NCBI RefSeq assembly: GCF_028737215.1
Contig: NZ_JAQZAM010000010.1
Location: 1-64,000, forward strand
Length of the DNA: 64,000 bases
Origin: Actinomycetospora chibensis
GTDB lineage: Bacteria; Actinomycetota; Actinomycetes; Mycobacteriales; Pseudonocardiaceae
Direction of reading: 5' to 3'
The stretch's first letter is position 1. Each line of letters begins with the position of its first letter. Below, in pieces: positions 55,445 through 64,000 of the stretch. Both the position numbers and the translations under genes were made by a program. The notes beneath the pieces are model-generated. The model was not told where the DNA came from. It made no database searches and worked only from the letters and a program-made list of their open reading frames with translations.

Positions 55445-56377
55445 GTGCAACGGTGTAAGCACGATGGCGTGGACGAGCTCGATGCCTACTCCCGGACGGT
55501 CAGCGCAGTCGCGGCGCACGTGGGCCCGTCGGTGGCCGCGGTGCGGGCGGGCCGGGGCAGCGGGTCGGCGGTGGTCGTCGACCACGGCGTCCTGGTCACC
55601 AACGCGCACGTCGTCGGCGGGCACCGCGAGGGCTCGGTGGCCTACGCCGACGGCACGGAGGGCGCGGTGACGGTGCGCGGCACCGACCCGCTCTCCGACC
55701 TCGCGGTCCTCGTCACCCCCGACCCCACCCCGCCGCCGCTGGAGCTCGGCGACGCCGCGGAGCTCGTCGTCGGCCAGCTCGTGGTGGCCGTCGGCAACCC
55801 GCTGGGCCTGGCCGGATCGGTCACGGCGGGCGTGGTCAGCGGGCTGGGGCGGGCGCTGCCGGTGCGCAGCGGCCGCGCGAGCCGGGTCGTCGAGGACGTC
55901 ATCCAGACGGACGCGGCGCTCAACCCCGGCAACTCCGGCGGCGCGCTGGCCGACGCCGCGGGGCGCGTCATCGGCATCAACACCGCCGTGGCGGGCGTGG
56001 GTCTCGGGCTCGCGGTGCCGGTCTCGGCCACCACGCGGCGCATCCTCGAGTCCCTGCGGGCCGACGGCCGGGTGCGCCGCGGCTACCTCGGTCTCGTCGG
56101 CGCGCCGGCCCCGCTGCCGGCCGAGGTCGCCGCGCGCCTCGGGCGCGCGCGGGGCCTGCGGGTCGCGGAGGTGGTCGCCGGCAGCCCCGCCGCCCGGGCC
56201 GGGCTGCGCGCGGGCGACCTGGTGGTCTCCGCCGACCGCGAGCCCGTCTCCGACGCCCAGGGCCTGCAGCGGAGGCTGTTCGCGGCGTCGATCGGGCGGA
56301 CGATGCCGGTCACCGTGCTGCGCGGCGCCGCGATGGTCGACGTGCTCGCCGTCCCGACGGAGCTCGCCGACCACTGA
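55445..56377 (+). CDS. HtrA-like trypsin-fold protease with PDZ domain, no visible export signal
   Basis: 310 residues. The catalytic triad fits His55 (LVTNAHVVGG), Asp85 (LSDLAVLV) and Ser164 (NPGNSGGAL). A PDZ domain fills about 205-305 (GLRVAEVVAGSPAARAGLRAGDLVV). I see no signal peptide or TM at the N-terminus, unusual for HtrA-like proteins; it may be cytoplasmic, or the start may be misplaced. Start options: GTG 55445 (GGGAG just upstream, used here) or GTG 55469. Downstream of def with a 52-bp gap. Confidence 0.85.
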   Translation: MQRCKHDGVDELDAYSRTVSAVAAHVGPSVAAVRAGRGSGSAVVVDHGVLVTNAHVVGGHREGSVAYADGTEGAVTVRGTDPLSDLAVLVTPDPTPPPLELGDAAELVVGQLVVAVGNPLGLAGSVTAGVVSGLGRALPVRSGRASRVVEDVIQTDAALNPGNSGGALADAAGRVIGINTAVAGVGLGLAVPVSATTRRILESLRADGRVRRGYLGLVGAPAPLPAEVAARLGRARGLRVAEVVAGSPAARAGLRAGDLVVSADREPVSDAQGLQRRLFAASIGRTMPVTVLRGAAMVDVLAVPTELADH

Positions 56378-56441
56378 GTCGACCCCCGAGCTCTCCGCTC
56401 CAGGAGTTGCCCACCCGCGACCCGCGGGGTGAGCTGGCCGG

Positions 56442-57275
56442 GTGACCGCGGAACCACGCACCCCACCCGTCGCCCTCGCGATCGCGGGCACCGACTCCGG
56501 AGGCGGCGCCGGGATCACCGCCGACGTCCGGGCCTTCACCGCCTGCGGGGTGCACGCCGCCGTCGCGATCGCGGCGGTGACCGTGCAGAACTCCGTCGGC
56601 GTCTCGGGGTTCCACCCGATCCCGCCCGACGTCGTCGCCGACCAGATCCGCACGGTGGCGGGCGACATGGGCATCGACGCCGCGAAGACCGGCATGCTCG
56701 CCTCGACGGAGATCATCGAGGCCGTCGTGGCGGCCGGGGACGAGGTCGGGCTCGGGACGCGGATCCCGTTCGTCGTCGACCCCGTCGCCGCCTCGATGCA
56801 CGGCCACCCGCTGCTGGCGCCGGACGCTCTCGGCGCGCTGCGCGACGACCTGATCCCGCGCGCCACGCTCGTCACCCCCAACCTCGACGAGGTCCGGCTG
56901 CTCGTGGGCGTCGAGGTCGTCGACGACGACACCGCGCGCGAGGCCGCCCGCGCGCTCGTCGCGCTGGGTGCCGGGGCGGCGCTGGTCAAGGGCGGGCACC
57001 TCGAGGGCTCGCCCGAGGTCGTCGACCTCCTGCTCACCGCCGACGGCACCGAGCACCGCTTCACCTCGCGGCGCCGGGAGACCAAGCACAGCCACGGCGG
57101 CGGCGACTCGCTCGCGTCGGCGGTGACCGCGGGCCTCGCGCGCGGGCTCCCGCTCGTCGACGCGGTCGCGCTGGGCAAGGCCTACATCACCCGGGCCGTC
57201 GAGCACGCCTACCCGCTCGGCGCGGGGCACGGCCCGGTGTCGGCGCTGTGGTCGGTGGCCGACTGGGAGCCGTGA
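56442..57275 (+). CDS. thiD: Hydroxymethylpyrimidine kinase ThiD, copy 1
   Basis: 277 residues. ThiD motifs: [73 protein letters not shown], and HGGGDSLASAVTAGLARG. The active-site loop has GGGD rather than the GTGC of enterobacterial enzymes; I recall the same GGGD in the mycobacterial ThiD. It phosphorylates HMP and HMP-P in thiamine synthesis. GTG 56442 has no clear ribosome site. Confidence 0.9.
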   Translation: MTAEPRTPPVALAIAGTDSGGGAGITADVRAFTACGVHAAVAIAAVTVQNSVGVSGFHPIPPDVVADQIRTVAGDMGIDAAKTGMLASTEIIEAVVAAGDEVGLGTRIPFVVDPVAASMHGHPLLAPDALGALRDDLIPRATLVTPNLDEVRLLVGVEVVDDDTAREAARALVALGAGAALVKGGHLEGSPEVVDLLLTADGTEHRFTSRRRETKHSHGGGDSLASAVTAGLARGLPLVDAVALGKAYITRAVEHAYPLGAGHGPVSALWSVADWEP

Positions 57276-57294
57276 GGGGCCCGGCCGTCGTGTG

Positions 57295-58302
57295 TCAGGC
57301 CGCCTCGTACTCGCTGCCCGCGGCGATCTTCTGCAGACCGCGGTAGGCCTGCGCGGGCGTGCGGCCGGAGTTGACGACGCCGTCGACCTCGACCGCGATG
57401 GGGGCGGCGACGTCGTGCTCCTCGGCGAGCTCGACGACGCTGCGCGCGGTCTTGACCCCCTCAGCGACCTGGGTCATCCCCTCGAGCACCTCGTCGATGC
57501 TCTTCCCGCTCGCCAGCTCCTCGCCGACCCGCCGGTTGCGCGACGCGCTGCTCATGCACGTGGCCATGAGGTCGCCGAGCCCGGTGAGCCCGGCGAAGGT
57601 GCGGGGGTCGGCGCCCATGGCCTCGCCGATCCGCGTCATCTCGGCCAGCCCGCGGGAGATCACCATCGCGCGGGTGTTCATGCCGACCCCGAGGCCGTCG
57701 CCCATCCCCGACGCGATGGCGACGATGTTCTTGAGGATGCCGCCGAGCTCGCAGCCCAGGACGTCGTGGTTGGTGTAGACGCGGAAGCGGGGCCGGGCGA
57801 ACAGCGGCTGCAGGGCGGTGGCCACCGCGGTGTCCGGCGTCGCGATCACCGCTGCGGCGGCCAGCCCCTCGGCGATCTCACCGGCGATGTTCGGGCCGGC
57901 GAGCAGGCCGACCGAGTGCCCGGGCAGGACCTCCTCGAGGACCTGCGTGGGGCGCTTGCGGCTGTCCGGCTCCAGGCCCTTGGCCAGCGAGATCACCGGG
58001 ATCCACGGGCGCAGGTGCGGGGACGCCTGGGTGAGCACCGCCCGCATGCTGTGCGACGGCACGCCGACGACGAGCACGTCGGCGTGCTCGGCGGCCTCCT
58101 GGAGGTCCGAGGTGGCCCGCAGCTTCGAGGAGAGCCGCCGGTCGCCCAGGTAGCGACCGTTGGTGTGCTGGGTGGTGATCTCCTCCGCGGTCTCCGGCGA
58201 GCGGGCCCAGAGCAGGGTCGGCGCGTTCGACGCGGCGAGGCCCGCGACCGTCGTCCCCCAGGATCCGGAGCCGAGCACGGTGACGCGGACGTCGCGGGTC
58301 AT
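57295..58302 (-). CDS. gpsA: Glycerol-3-phosphate dehydrogenase [NAD(P)+] GpsA
   Basis: 335 residues. Nucleotide motif [36 protein letters not shown] and catalytic lysine region [38 protein letters not shown]. It provides glycerol-3-phosphate for phospholipids. ATG 58302 has a strong AAGGAGG. It lies between the two thiD copies on the opposite strand. Confidence 0.95.
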   Translation of the reverse strand: MTRDVRVTVLGSGSWGTTVAGLAASNAPTLLWARSPETAEEITTQHTNGRYLGDRRLSSKLRATSDLQEAAEHADVLVVGVPSHSMRAVLTQASPHLRPWIPVISLAKGLEPDSRKRPTQVLEEVLPGHSVGLLAGPNIAGEIAEGLAAAAVIATPDTAVATALQPLFARPRFRVYTNHDVLGCELGGILKNIVAIASGMGDGLGVGMNTRAMVISRGLAEMTRIGEAMGADPRTFAGLTGLGDLMATCMSSASRNRRVGEELASGKSIDEVLEGMTQVAEGVKTARSVVELAEEHDVAAPIAVEVDGVVNSGRTPAQAYRGLQKIAAGSEYEAA

Positions 58303-58385
58303 GGAGCCTCCTTGCGCGCGGGTGAGCCGGGCCACGCTAGCGACGCTGGTCCCGGCGGCGCGACGCCGTGTTCCGAAGGGTGAGG

Positions 58386-59222
58386 ATGACCGCCGTGAAC
58401 CCCACCCCGCCGCGCGCGCTGACCATCGCCGGCTCCGATTCCGGCGGCGCCGCGGGCCTCGAGGCCGACCTGCGGGCGATGACCGCCTGCGGGGTGCACG
58501 GGTGCGTCGCGGTCACCGCGGTGACCGTGCAGAACTCGCTGGGCGTGTCCGGCGTGCACCTGGTGCCGGCGGAGACGGTCGCGGCGCAGGTGCGCGCGGT
58601 GGTCACCGACATCGGGGTGGGCGCCGCCAAGACCGGGATGCTGGCCTCGCGGGAGATCATCGACGCGGTCGCGGACGTCGTCGACGAGGTGGGGATCGGG
58701 CGCGGACCGAGGCGCACGCCGTTCGTCGTCGACCCCGTCGCCGCCTCGATGCGCGGCGACCCGCTGCTCACCGAGGACGCGATGGAGGCGATCCGCACCC
58801 GCCTCTTCCCGCGCGCCGAGCTCGCGACCCCGAACCTCGACGAGGTGCGCCTGCTCGCCGGGATCGCGGTGACCGACGCGGCGACGGCGCGCGAGGCCGC
58901 CGAGGCCCTGCACGCGATGGGGCCGCGGTACGTGCTGGTCAAGGGCGGGCACCTGCGCGGTTCGCCCGAGGTCGTCGACCTCCTCTTCGACGGCGAGCAG
59001 ACCTGGGAGTTCTCGGGGCCGCGCATCGACACCCCGCACGTCCACGGCGCGGGCGACGCCCTGGCCAGCGCGACCTGCGCGGCGCTGGCCCGGGGCCTGT
59101 CGATGCCCGACGCCGTCGCCTCGGCCGAGCGCTACATCCGCCGCGCCGTCGCCGAGTCCTACCCCCTCGGCGCCGGCGTCGGCCCGGTCTCGCCGTTCTG
59201 GGCGGTGCAGGCGCACGTGTGA
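58386..59222 (+). CDS. thiD: Hydroxymethylpyrimidine kinase ThiD, copy 2
   Basis: 278 residues, about half identical to copy 1: [94 protein letters not shown]. The active-site loop is GAGD. It is 83 bp from gpsA (divergent). Two thiD paralogues so close suggest a local duplication around gpsA; specialisation (for example salvage) is possible. Confidence 0.88.
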   Translation: MTAVNPTPPRALTIAGSDSGGAAGLEADLRAMTACGVHGCVAVTAVTVQNSLGVSGVHLVPAETVAAQVRAVVTDIGVGAAKTGMLASREIIDAVADVVDEVGIGRGPRRTPFVVDPVAASMRGDPLLTEDAMEAIRTRLFPRAELATPNLDEVRLLAGIAVTDAATAREAAEALHAMGPRYVLVKGGHLRGSPEVVDLLFDGEQTWEFSGPRIDTPHVHGAGDALASATCAALARGLSMPDAVASAERYIRRAVAESYPLGAGVGPVSPFWAVQAHV

Positions 59223-59253
59223 TGCGGCTCCGCCGCACGACGGCCCTCGACCC

Positions 59254-60225
59254 TCAGAGCTCGCGGATCGGTGCCCCGTCCGCCCACGCCCGGATGTCCT
59301 CGACCGCCTCGCGGAAGAAGACGTCGTAGGTGCCCTCGGTGACGTAGCCCAGGTGCGGGGTGAGGACGGTGCGCGGGGCCGTGCGCAGCGGCGAGTCGGC
59401 CGGGAGCGGCTCGGTGCCGAACACGTCGAGCCCGGCGCCGCCGATCGTGCCCGCGTGCAGCGCCTCGACCAGGGCGTGCTCGTCCACGATCGGCCCGCGC
59501 GAGGTGTTGACCAGCAGCGCACTCGGCTTCATCCGCGCCAGCTCGTCGCGTCCGAGCAGGCCCGTGGTGCGCTCCGAGAGCTTGAGGTGGATCGTCACGA
59601 CGTCGGACGTCTCCAGCAGCTCCTCCTTGCTCACCGCGGCGACGCCGGCGGCGCGGGCGTCGTCGGGGTCGAGGTGCTGGCTCCAGGCGACGACGTCCAT
59701 GCCGAAGGCCAGGCCGACGGTCGCGACGGGCCGCCCGAGGCCCCCGAGCCCGATCACCCCGAGACGGCGACCGGAGAGGTCGCGCCCCACGGTGTGCTGC
59801 CAGCGCCCCTCGCGCACGGCGCGGTCCTCGGCGGGGACGTGGCGGGCGAGCGCGTGGATCAGCGCCCAGGTCATCTCGACGGTCGGGGTGGACGGGCTGA
59901 CGCCCCCGGTGCCCGACACCGTGACGCCGCCGGCACGGGCCGCCTCGACGTCGATCGCGGCGTTGCCCGGGCCCGTCGTCACCAGCAGCCGGAGGTTCCG
60001 CAGGCGGGCGAGGACGTCCGCCGGGAAGGCGGTGCGCTCGCGCATGGCGACGACCACGTCGTAGGGCTCGAGCGCGGCGACGACGCCGTCGGCGTCACCG
60101 AGGTGCTCGGCGAAGAACGTCACCTCGTCCGCCCCGAGGGCGTCCCAGTCGGCGTACGTGGCCGCGACCTGCTGGTAGTCGTCGAGCACGGCGACGCGAC
60201 GGGATGGGCGGGGCGGGGTCGGCAC
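59254..60225 (-). CDS. D-2-hydroxyacid dehydrogenase family protein
   Basis: 323 residues. Rossmann motif VIGLGGLGRPVATVGLAFGM; catalytic Arg in LLVNTSRGPIVDE, and His in VLTPHLGYVTEG. The family reduces 2-keto acids or oxidises D-2-hydroxyacids; the substrate is unknown. The start is chosen at GTG 60225 but there is no ribosome site; the folded part begins with RRVAVLDDYQQVAATYADW. Confidence 0.85.
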   Translation of the reverse strand: MPTPPRPSRRVAVLDDYQQVAATYADWDALGADEVTFFAEHLGDADGVVAALEPYDVVVAMRERTAFPADVLARLRNLRLLVTTGPGNAAIDVEAARAGGVTVSGTGGVSPSTPTVEMTWALIHALARHVPAEDRAVREGRWQHTVGRDLSGRRLGVIGLGGLGRPVATVGLAFGMDVVAWSQHLDPDDARAAGVAAVSKEELLETSDVVTIHLKLSERTTGLLGRDELARMKPSALLVNTSRGPIVDEHALVEALHAGTIGGAGLDVFGTEPLPADSPLRTAPRTVLTPHLGYVTEGTYDVFFREAVEDIRAWADGAPIREL

Positions 60226-60267
60226 GGGCCGGGTGTGCCCCGGGCGCCCCGGGGGCAGACACCCGCC

Positions 60268-61107
60268 GTGCGTCCCGAGGCCGGCGACCCGGTGCCCGTC
60301 CTGAACCCCACGCGGGCCCGCTGGCCGGTCTACGCCGAGCGGCCGCGGCGGCGGGCGCGCCAGTTCGTCGCCGACGTCGCCGTCCTCACCTGGGTCGCGG
60401 TCGTCGTCTCGGTCGCGATCCTGCTCTACGACGCGGTGCTGACCCTCCAGGGACCGGGACGCCAGCTCGGCGGGGCCGGCGTCCAGGTGCGCGACACCTT
60501 CGCCGGCGCCGCCGACACCGCCTCCGGGGTCCCGTTCGTCGGCGACGACCTCGCCCGCGCGCTCTCGAACGGCACCCGGGCGGGTGAGGGCCTGGTGGCC
60601 GCCGGGGACCAGGAGATCGCCGCGGTCGAGGCGCTGGCCTGGGGCCTGTCGTGGGCGGTCGCCCTGCTCGCGATCGTCCCCGTGGTCGTGGCGTGGGTGT
60701 GGCTGCGCGTGCGGTGGATGCTCTCGGCCCGCGCCGTCCTCCTGCTGCGCGACGGGCTGCGCGGAGGGGAGGCCGATGCCGACCTCCTCGCGCTGCGGGC
60801 GCTCGCCCACGCGTCACCGCGCAGACTCACCCGATCGGTGCCCGGTGCGGCGAGCGGTTGGCGTCAGGGCGACCCCCATGTGCTCGCGCGGCTGGCCGAT
60901 CTCGAGCTCGCGCGGCTCGGTCTGGGCAGTCCGACCCTGGTCCGAGGCCCGGTCATGCCCCGGACGGTGGACGGCAACGGCGACATCGGGGACGATCCGG
61001 ACAGCACGGCAGAGCGGTCGCCCGGACATCCTGCGGGGGGCGACCCCGACGGACGGTGGGGTGACACACCCCCTCCACCGGGTCCGACCGGGGGTTACAC
61101 GGCCTAG
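60268..61107 (+). CDS. Membrane protein of unknown function
   Basis: 279 residues. Two hydrophobic segments: about 35-56 (VADVAVLTWVAVVVSVAILLY) and about 125-148 (LSWAVALLAIVPVVVAWVWL), bracketing an extracytoplasmic stretch of ~65 residues. The C-terminal ~60 residues are disordered (Pro/Asp/Gly). I do not recognise the family. Start is uncertain (GTG 60268 or GTG 60292). A P450 gene follows 42 bp downstream. Confidence 0.7.
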   Translation: MRPEAGDPVPVLNPTRARWPVYAERPRRRARQFVADVAVLTWVAVVVSVAILLYDAVLTLQGPGRQLGGAGVQVRDTFAGAADTASGVPFVGDDLARALSNGTRAGEGLVAAGDQEIAAVEALAWGLSWAVALLAIVPVVVAWVWLRVRWMLSARAVLLLRDGLRGGEADADLLALRALAHASPRRLTRSVPGAASGWRQGDPHVLARLADLELARLGLGSPTLVRGPVMPRTVDGNGDIGDDPDSTAERSPGHPAGGDPDGRWGDTPPPPGPTGGYTA

Positions 61108-61149
61108 CCTCGGTCCCCGGTCGGCGTCGCACCGGGCAGGGAGGGCACA

Positions 61150-62463
61150 GTGGACACGGTGGTGGACCGTTCACGACTGGCCGCACTGCGGTCGCGCGTC
61201 GTGGGATGGGCGGCCCGGCAGTACCTCGCGTGGCGTAGCCGCCGCGGCCTGGACCCGGTGACGCTTCTCCCCGACCACGCGCTGATGCCCCTGCGGCGCG
61301 AGGGCCTGGACCCGGTGCCGGCGTTGCGCGAGGCGCGCGAGGACGCACCGGTGCGGCACTTCCCGCTGCCCTTCGGGGTGACGGCGTGGCTGATCACCGG
61401 CCACGAGGAGGCGCGCGCCGTCCTCGGCCGCACGCGCGGGCTGTCGAACGACTTCGGGCACCTCGTCGGCCAGGCCGGCATCGAGGGCGGCCAGAACCCC
61501 GGCGGGCTGGGTTTCACCGACCCGCCGGAGCACACGCGGTTGCGCCGGCTGCTCACGCCGGAGTTCACCTACCGGCGTCTGAGCCGGCTCCGCCCCCGGA
61601 TCGCCGAGATCGTCGAGGGCCGCCTCGACGCCATGACGGAGCTGGCGGCGGCGGGCGAGCCGGTGGACCTGGTGCGTGACTTCGCCACGCCCATCCCGTC
61701 GCTGACCATCTGCGAGCTGCTCGGCATCCCCTACTCCGAGCGCGACGAGTTCCAGGCGCTCTCCACCGCCCGGTTCGACCTCTTCGGCGGCGCGGGCGCG
61801 GTGTTCGACAACATCTCCGGCTCGCTGCAGTACCTGCGCGGCGTCGTCGAGCGGCAGCGGATCGAGCCGGGCGAGGGCCTGCTCGGGCAGCTGATCCGCG
61901 AGCACGGCGACGAGCTGGACACCGACGAGCTCGCCGAGCTCGCCGACGGCCTGCTCACCGGCGGCCTCGAGACCTCGGCGTCGATGCTGGCGCTCGGCGC
62001 GATGGTCCTGCTGCGCGACCCCGACAGCTTCGCCCTCGTGCGCGACGAGCCCGAGGCCGTGAACGGCTTCGTCGAGGAGCTGCTGCGCTACCTGACCGTC
62101 GTCCAGATCGCGTTCCCCCGGTTCGCCACCGAGGACATGACCCTCGGCGGCGTCGCGATCAGCAAGGGCGACGGGCTGCTCGTGTCGCTCTCGGGCGCCG
62201 ACCGCGACCCGCGCCTGACCCCGGACCCCGAGCGCTTCGACCCCCGCCGCGCCCCGACGCCGCACCTGGCCTTCGGCCACGGCATCCACCGCTGCATCGG
62301 CGCCGAGCTCGCCCGCATGGAGCTGCGCGCGGCCTACCCGGCCCTCCTGCGCCGCTTCCCGGAGCTGCGCCTCGCCGACGACGCCGGCACCCTCGACGAC
62401 CAGCCCTTCCGCACGACCTCGATCGTCTACGGCGTCGACGCCCTGCCGGTGGCCCTGAGCTGA
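61150..62463 (+). CDS. Cytochrome P450
   Basis: 437 residues. I-helix LLTGGLETSAS, ExxR in EELLRY, haem loop FGHGIHRCIGAELAR with the thiolate Cys382. A soluble bacterial P450 needing a ferredoxin and reductase, neither of which is nearby. Substrate unknown. GTG 61150 with GGGAGGG 5 nt upstream; a TAGCCT -10-like box overlaps the stop of the preceding gene. Confidence 0.93.
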   Translation: MDTVVDRSRLAALRSRVVGWAARQYLAWRSRRGLDPVTLLPDHALMPLRREGLDPVPALREAREDAPVRHFPLPFGVTAWLITGHEEARAVLGRTRGLSNDFGHLVGQAGIEGGQNPGGLGFTDPPEHTRLRRLLTPEFTYRRLSRLRPRIAEIVEGRLDAMTELAAAGEPVDLVRDFATPIPSLTICELLGIPYSERDEFQALSTARFDLFGGAGAVFDNISGSLQYLRGVVERQRIEPGEGLLGQLIREHGDELDTDELAELADGLLTGGLETSASMLALGAMVLLRDPDSFALVRDEPEAVNGFVEELLRYLTVVQIAFPRFATEDMTLGGVAISKGDGLLVSLSGADRDPRLTPDPERFDPRRAPTPHLAFGHGIHRCIGAELARMELRAAYPALLRRFPELRLADDAGTLDDQPFRTTSIVYGVDALPVALS

Positions 62464-62553
62464 TCAGGGTGCCGTGTTGTCAGCATGGGGCCGTACCGAC
62501 GATCCAAGACAGCACGCCCATAGGGTCAGAAGGCCCCCACGTCGTCGAGACGG

Positions 62554-62754
62554 TCAGCGACGGGTCCCGCCCACGACCGTGAACTCGGGCTCCCGCTCGG
62601 AGAGCGCGCGGTCGGAGGCAGCGATCCGCTCGGTGTCGATGAAGAAGTTCTCATGGTCGACGACGCGGCCCCAGCGTGTGCGCAGCACGAGCACCGCCCG
62701 GTTCTCGTAGAGGCGCGTGCCGTCGTCGGCGTCGGCGTGGTCGTCGAAACGCAC
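62554..62754 (-). pseudogene. C-terminal fragment of a SnoaL/NTF2-like protein
   Basis: 66 codons. The sequence YENRAVLVLRTRWGRVVDHENFFIDTERI resembles the end of NTF2-like (ketosteroid-isomerase-fold) proteins, which are twice as long. It starts at GTG 62754, 6 nt after the thiG stop, with GGAG about 9 nt upstream, so it can be translated by coupling. The missing half suggests a relic; a functional small protein is possible. Confidence 0.5.
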
Positions 62755-62760
62755 CGAGCG

Positions 62761-63732
<972 letters not shown>

Positions 63733-63735
63733 TCA

Positions 63736-63822
63736 CTCCCTGCGCCGGCATGACCCGGATCAGGTTCGACGGTCGGGGCCCGGAGGCCCCCTCTCAGCCC
63801 CTGACGGGGCTCCCGTGGTGTC
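63736..63822 (-). ncRNA. TPP riboswitch (THI element)
   Basis: On the minus strand the core motifs appear in order: GGGGCTGAGAGGG, ACCTGATCCGGGTCATGCC and GGCGCAGGGA. This is the standard TPP-binding aptamer (CTGAGA and ACCTGATC boxes). It ends 14 nt before the thiS start, so it likely controls translation initiation. Confidence 0.95.
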
Positions 63823-63829
63823 CGTTTCC

Positions 63830-63835
63830 ACCGTA
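63830..63835 (-). promoter_or_regulatory. -10 box of the thiS-thiG transcript
   Basis: TACGGT on the minus strand, 8 nt before the riboswitch start, 11 bp after the thiO stop codon. It suggests the riboswitch has its own promoter, separate from thiO. Confidence 0.5.
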
Positions 63836-63845
63836 CGCGCGGACC

Positions 63846-64000
63846 TCAGCCCGGCGCGACGGCCGAGCGGTCGGCCGCGGCCGCACGGGCCGCGTCGGGG
63901 AGGGGGTCCCCGCGCAGGGCGGCCGCCAACGCCCCGACCGTGACGGCGACCAGCAGCATCCCGTTGCGCCCGTGCCCGGTGGCGGCGAAGAGTCCCGAGG
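63846..64000 (-). CDS. thiO: C-terminal end of glycine oxidase ThiO
   Basis: Only the last ~50 codons are inside the window. They read GLFAATGHGRNGMLLVAVTVGAL, the C-terminal FAD-proximal segment of ThiO, then a basic Ala-rich end. ThiO makes dehydroglycine for ThiG. The start lies beyond base 64000. Assignment rests on the GHGRNG motif and the position before thiS-thiG. Confidence 0.85.
   Translation of the reverse strand, partial: SGLFAATGHGRNGMLLVAVTVGALAAALRGDPLPDAARAAAADRSAVAPG

Overview
The window is about 73% GC, with very GC-rich third codon positions, many GTG starts and densely packed genes. Together with resuscitation-promoting factors (Rpf), a four-gene 'conservon', GroEL with a GGM tail, LytR_C and DUF3263 proteins and a helicase-associated protein, this points to a high-GC actinobacterium, most likely of the Pseudonocardiales (for example near Pseudonocardia or Actinomycetospora). 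The genus is inference. I saw no rRNA, tRNA, CRISPR array, insertion sequence or phage gene, so the window reads as ordinary chromosome.

Layout. 1-4.5 kb: the N-terminus of a minus-strand gene (possibly nitric oxide synthase oxygenase), a small membrane protein, a globin-reductase fusion and an OsmC protein. 4.5-8 kb: two divergent regulator/target pairs, MFS pump with HxlR and carboxymuconolactone decarboxylase with an ECF41/56-type sigma factor. 8-16 kb: a response regulator/sensor kinase pair with an iron-dependent alcohol dehydrogenase, a PIG-L deacetylase, an AzlCD exporter and a large LuxR-type ATPase regulator. 16-21 kb: a methyltransferase, a DUF4242 protein, and a MoxR-VWA-XdhC trio like the CO-dehydrogenase accessory genes coxDEF. 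21-29 kb: two tandem rpf genes, the molybdopterin genes moaE-mog-moaC, a malic enzyme, a nucleotidyltransferase, a small protein and a helicase-associated WYL-like protein. 29-36 kb: a conservon (GTPase, DUF742, roadblock, giant sensor kinase). 36-44 kb: XPB helicase, two GNATs, a cysteine-dioxygenase-like cupin, YccF, an MFS symporter, and a zinc alcohol dehydrogenase beside a frameshifted acyl-CoA ligase. 44-64 kb: groEL with two CIRCE operators, a Ser/Thr kinase, moeA, psd-pssA-AAA ATPase, a LytR_C protein, DUF3263, def, an HtrA-like protease, two thiD copies around gpsA, a hydroxyacid dehydrogenase, a P450, and a thiamine block (thiG, thiS, TPP riboswitch, end of thiO).

Two blocks follow the gene order I recall from Mycobacterium tuberculosis: rpfA-moaE2-mog-moaC2-Rv0863-Rv0862c-ercc3, here opened by the conservon and metabolic genes, and groEL2-moeA2-psd-pssA-Rv0435c-Rv0431-Rv0430-def-thiD-thiG-thiS-thiO. 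The molybdenum theme (moaE, mog, moaC, moeA, a MobA/MocA-like transferase, coxDEF-like accessories) implies a molybdoenzyme encoded elsewhere.

Regulatory signals visible in the sequence: a TPP riboswitch, two CIRCE elements, an ECF41-type promoter, a Crp-like palindrome, long palindromic terminators between convergent genes, and a recurring leaderless pattern (TANNNT box 6-8 nt before a GTG start).
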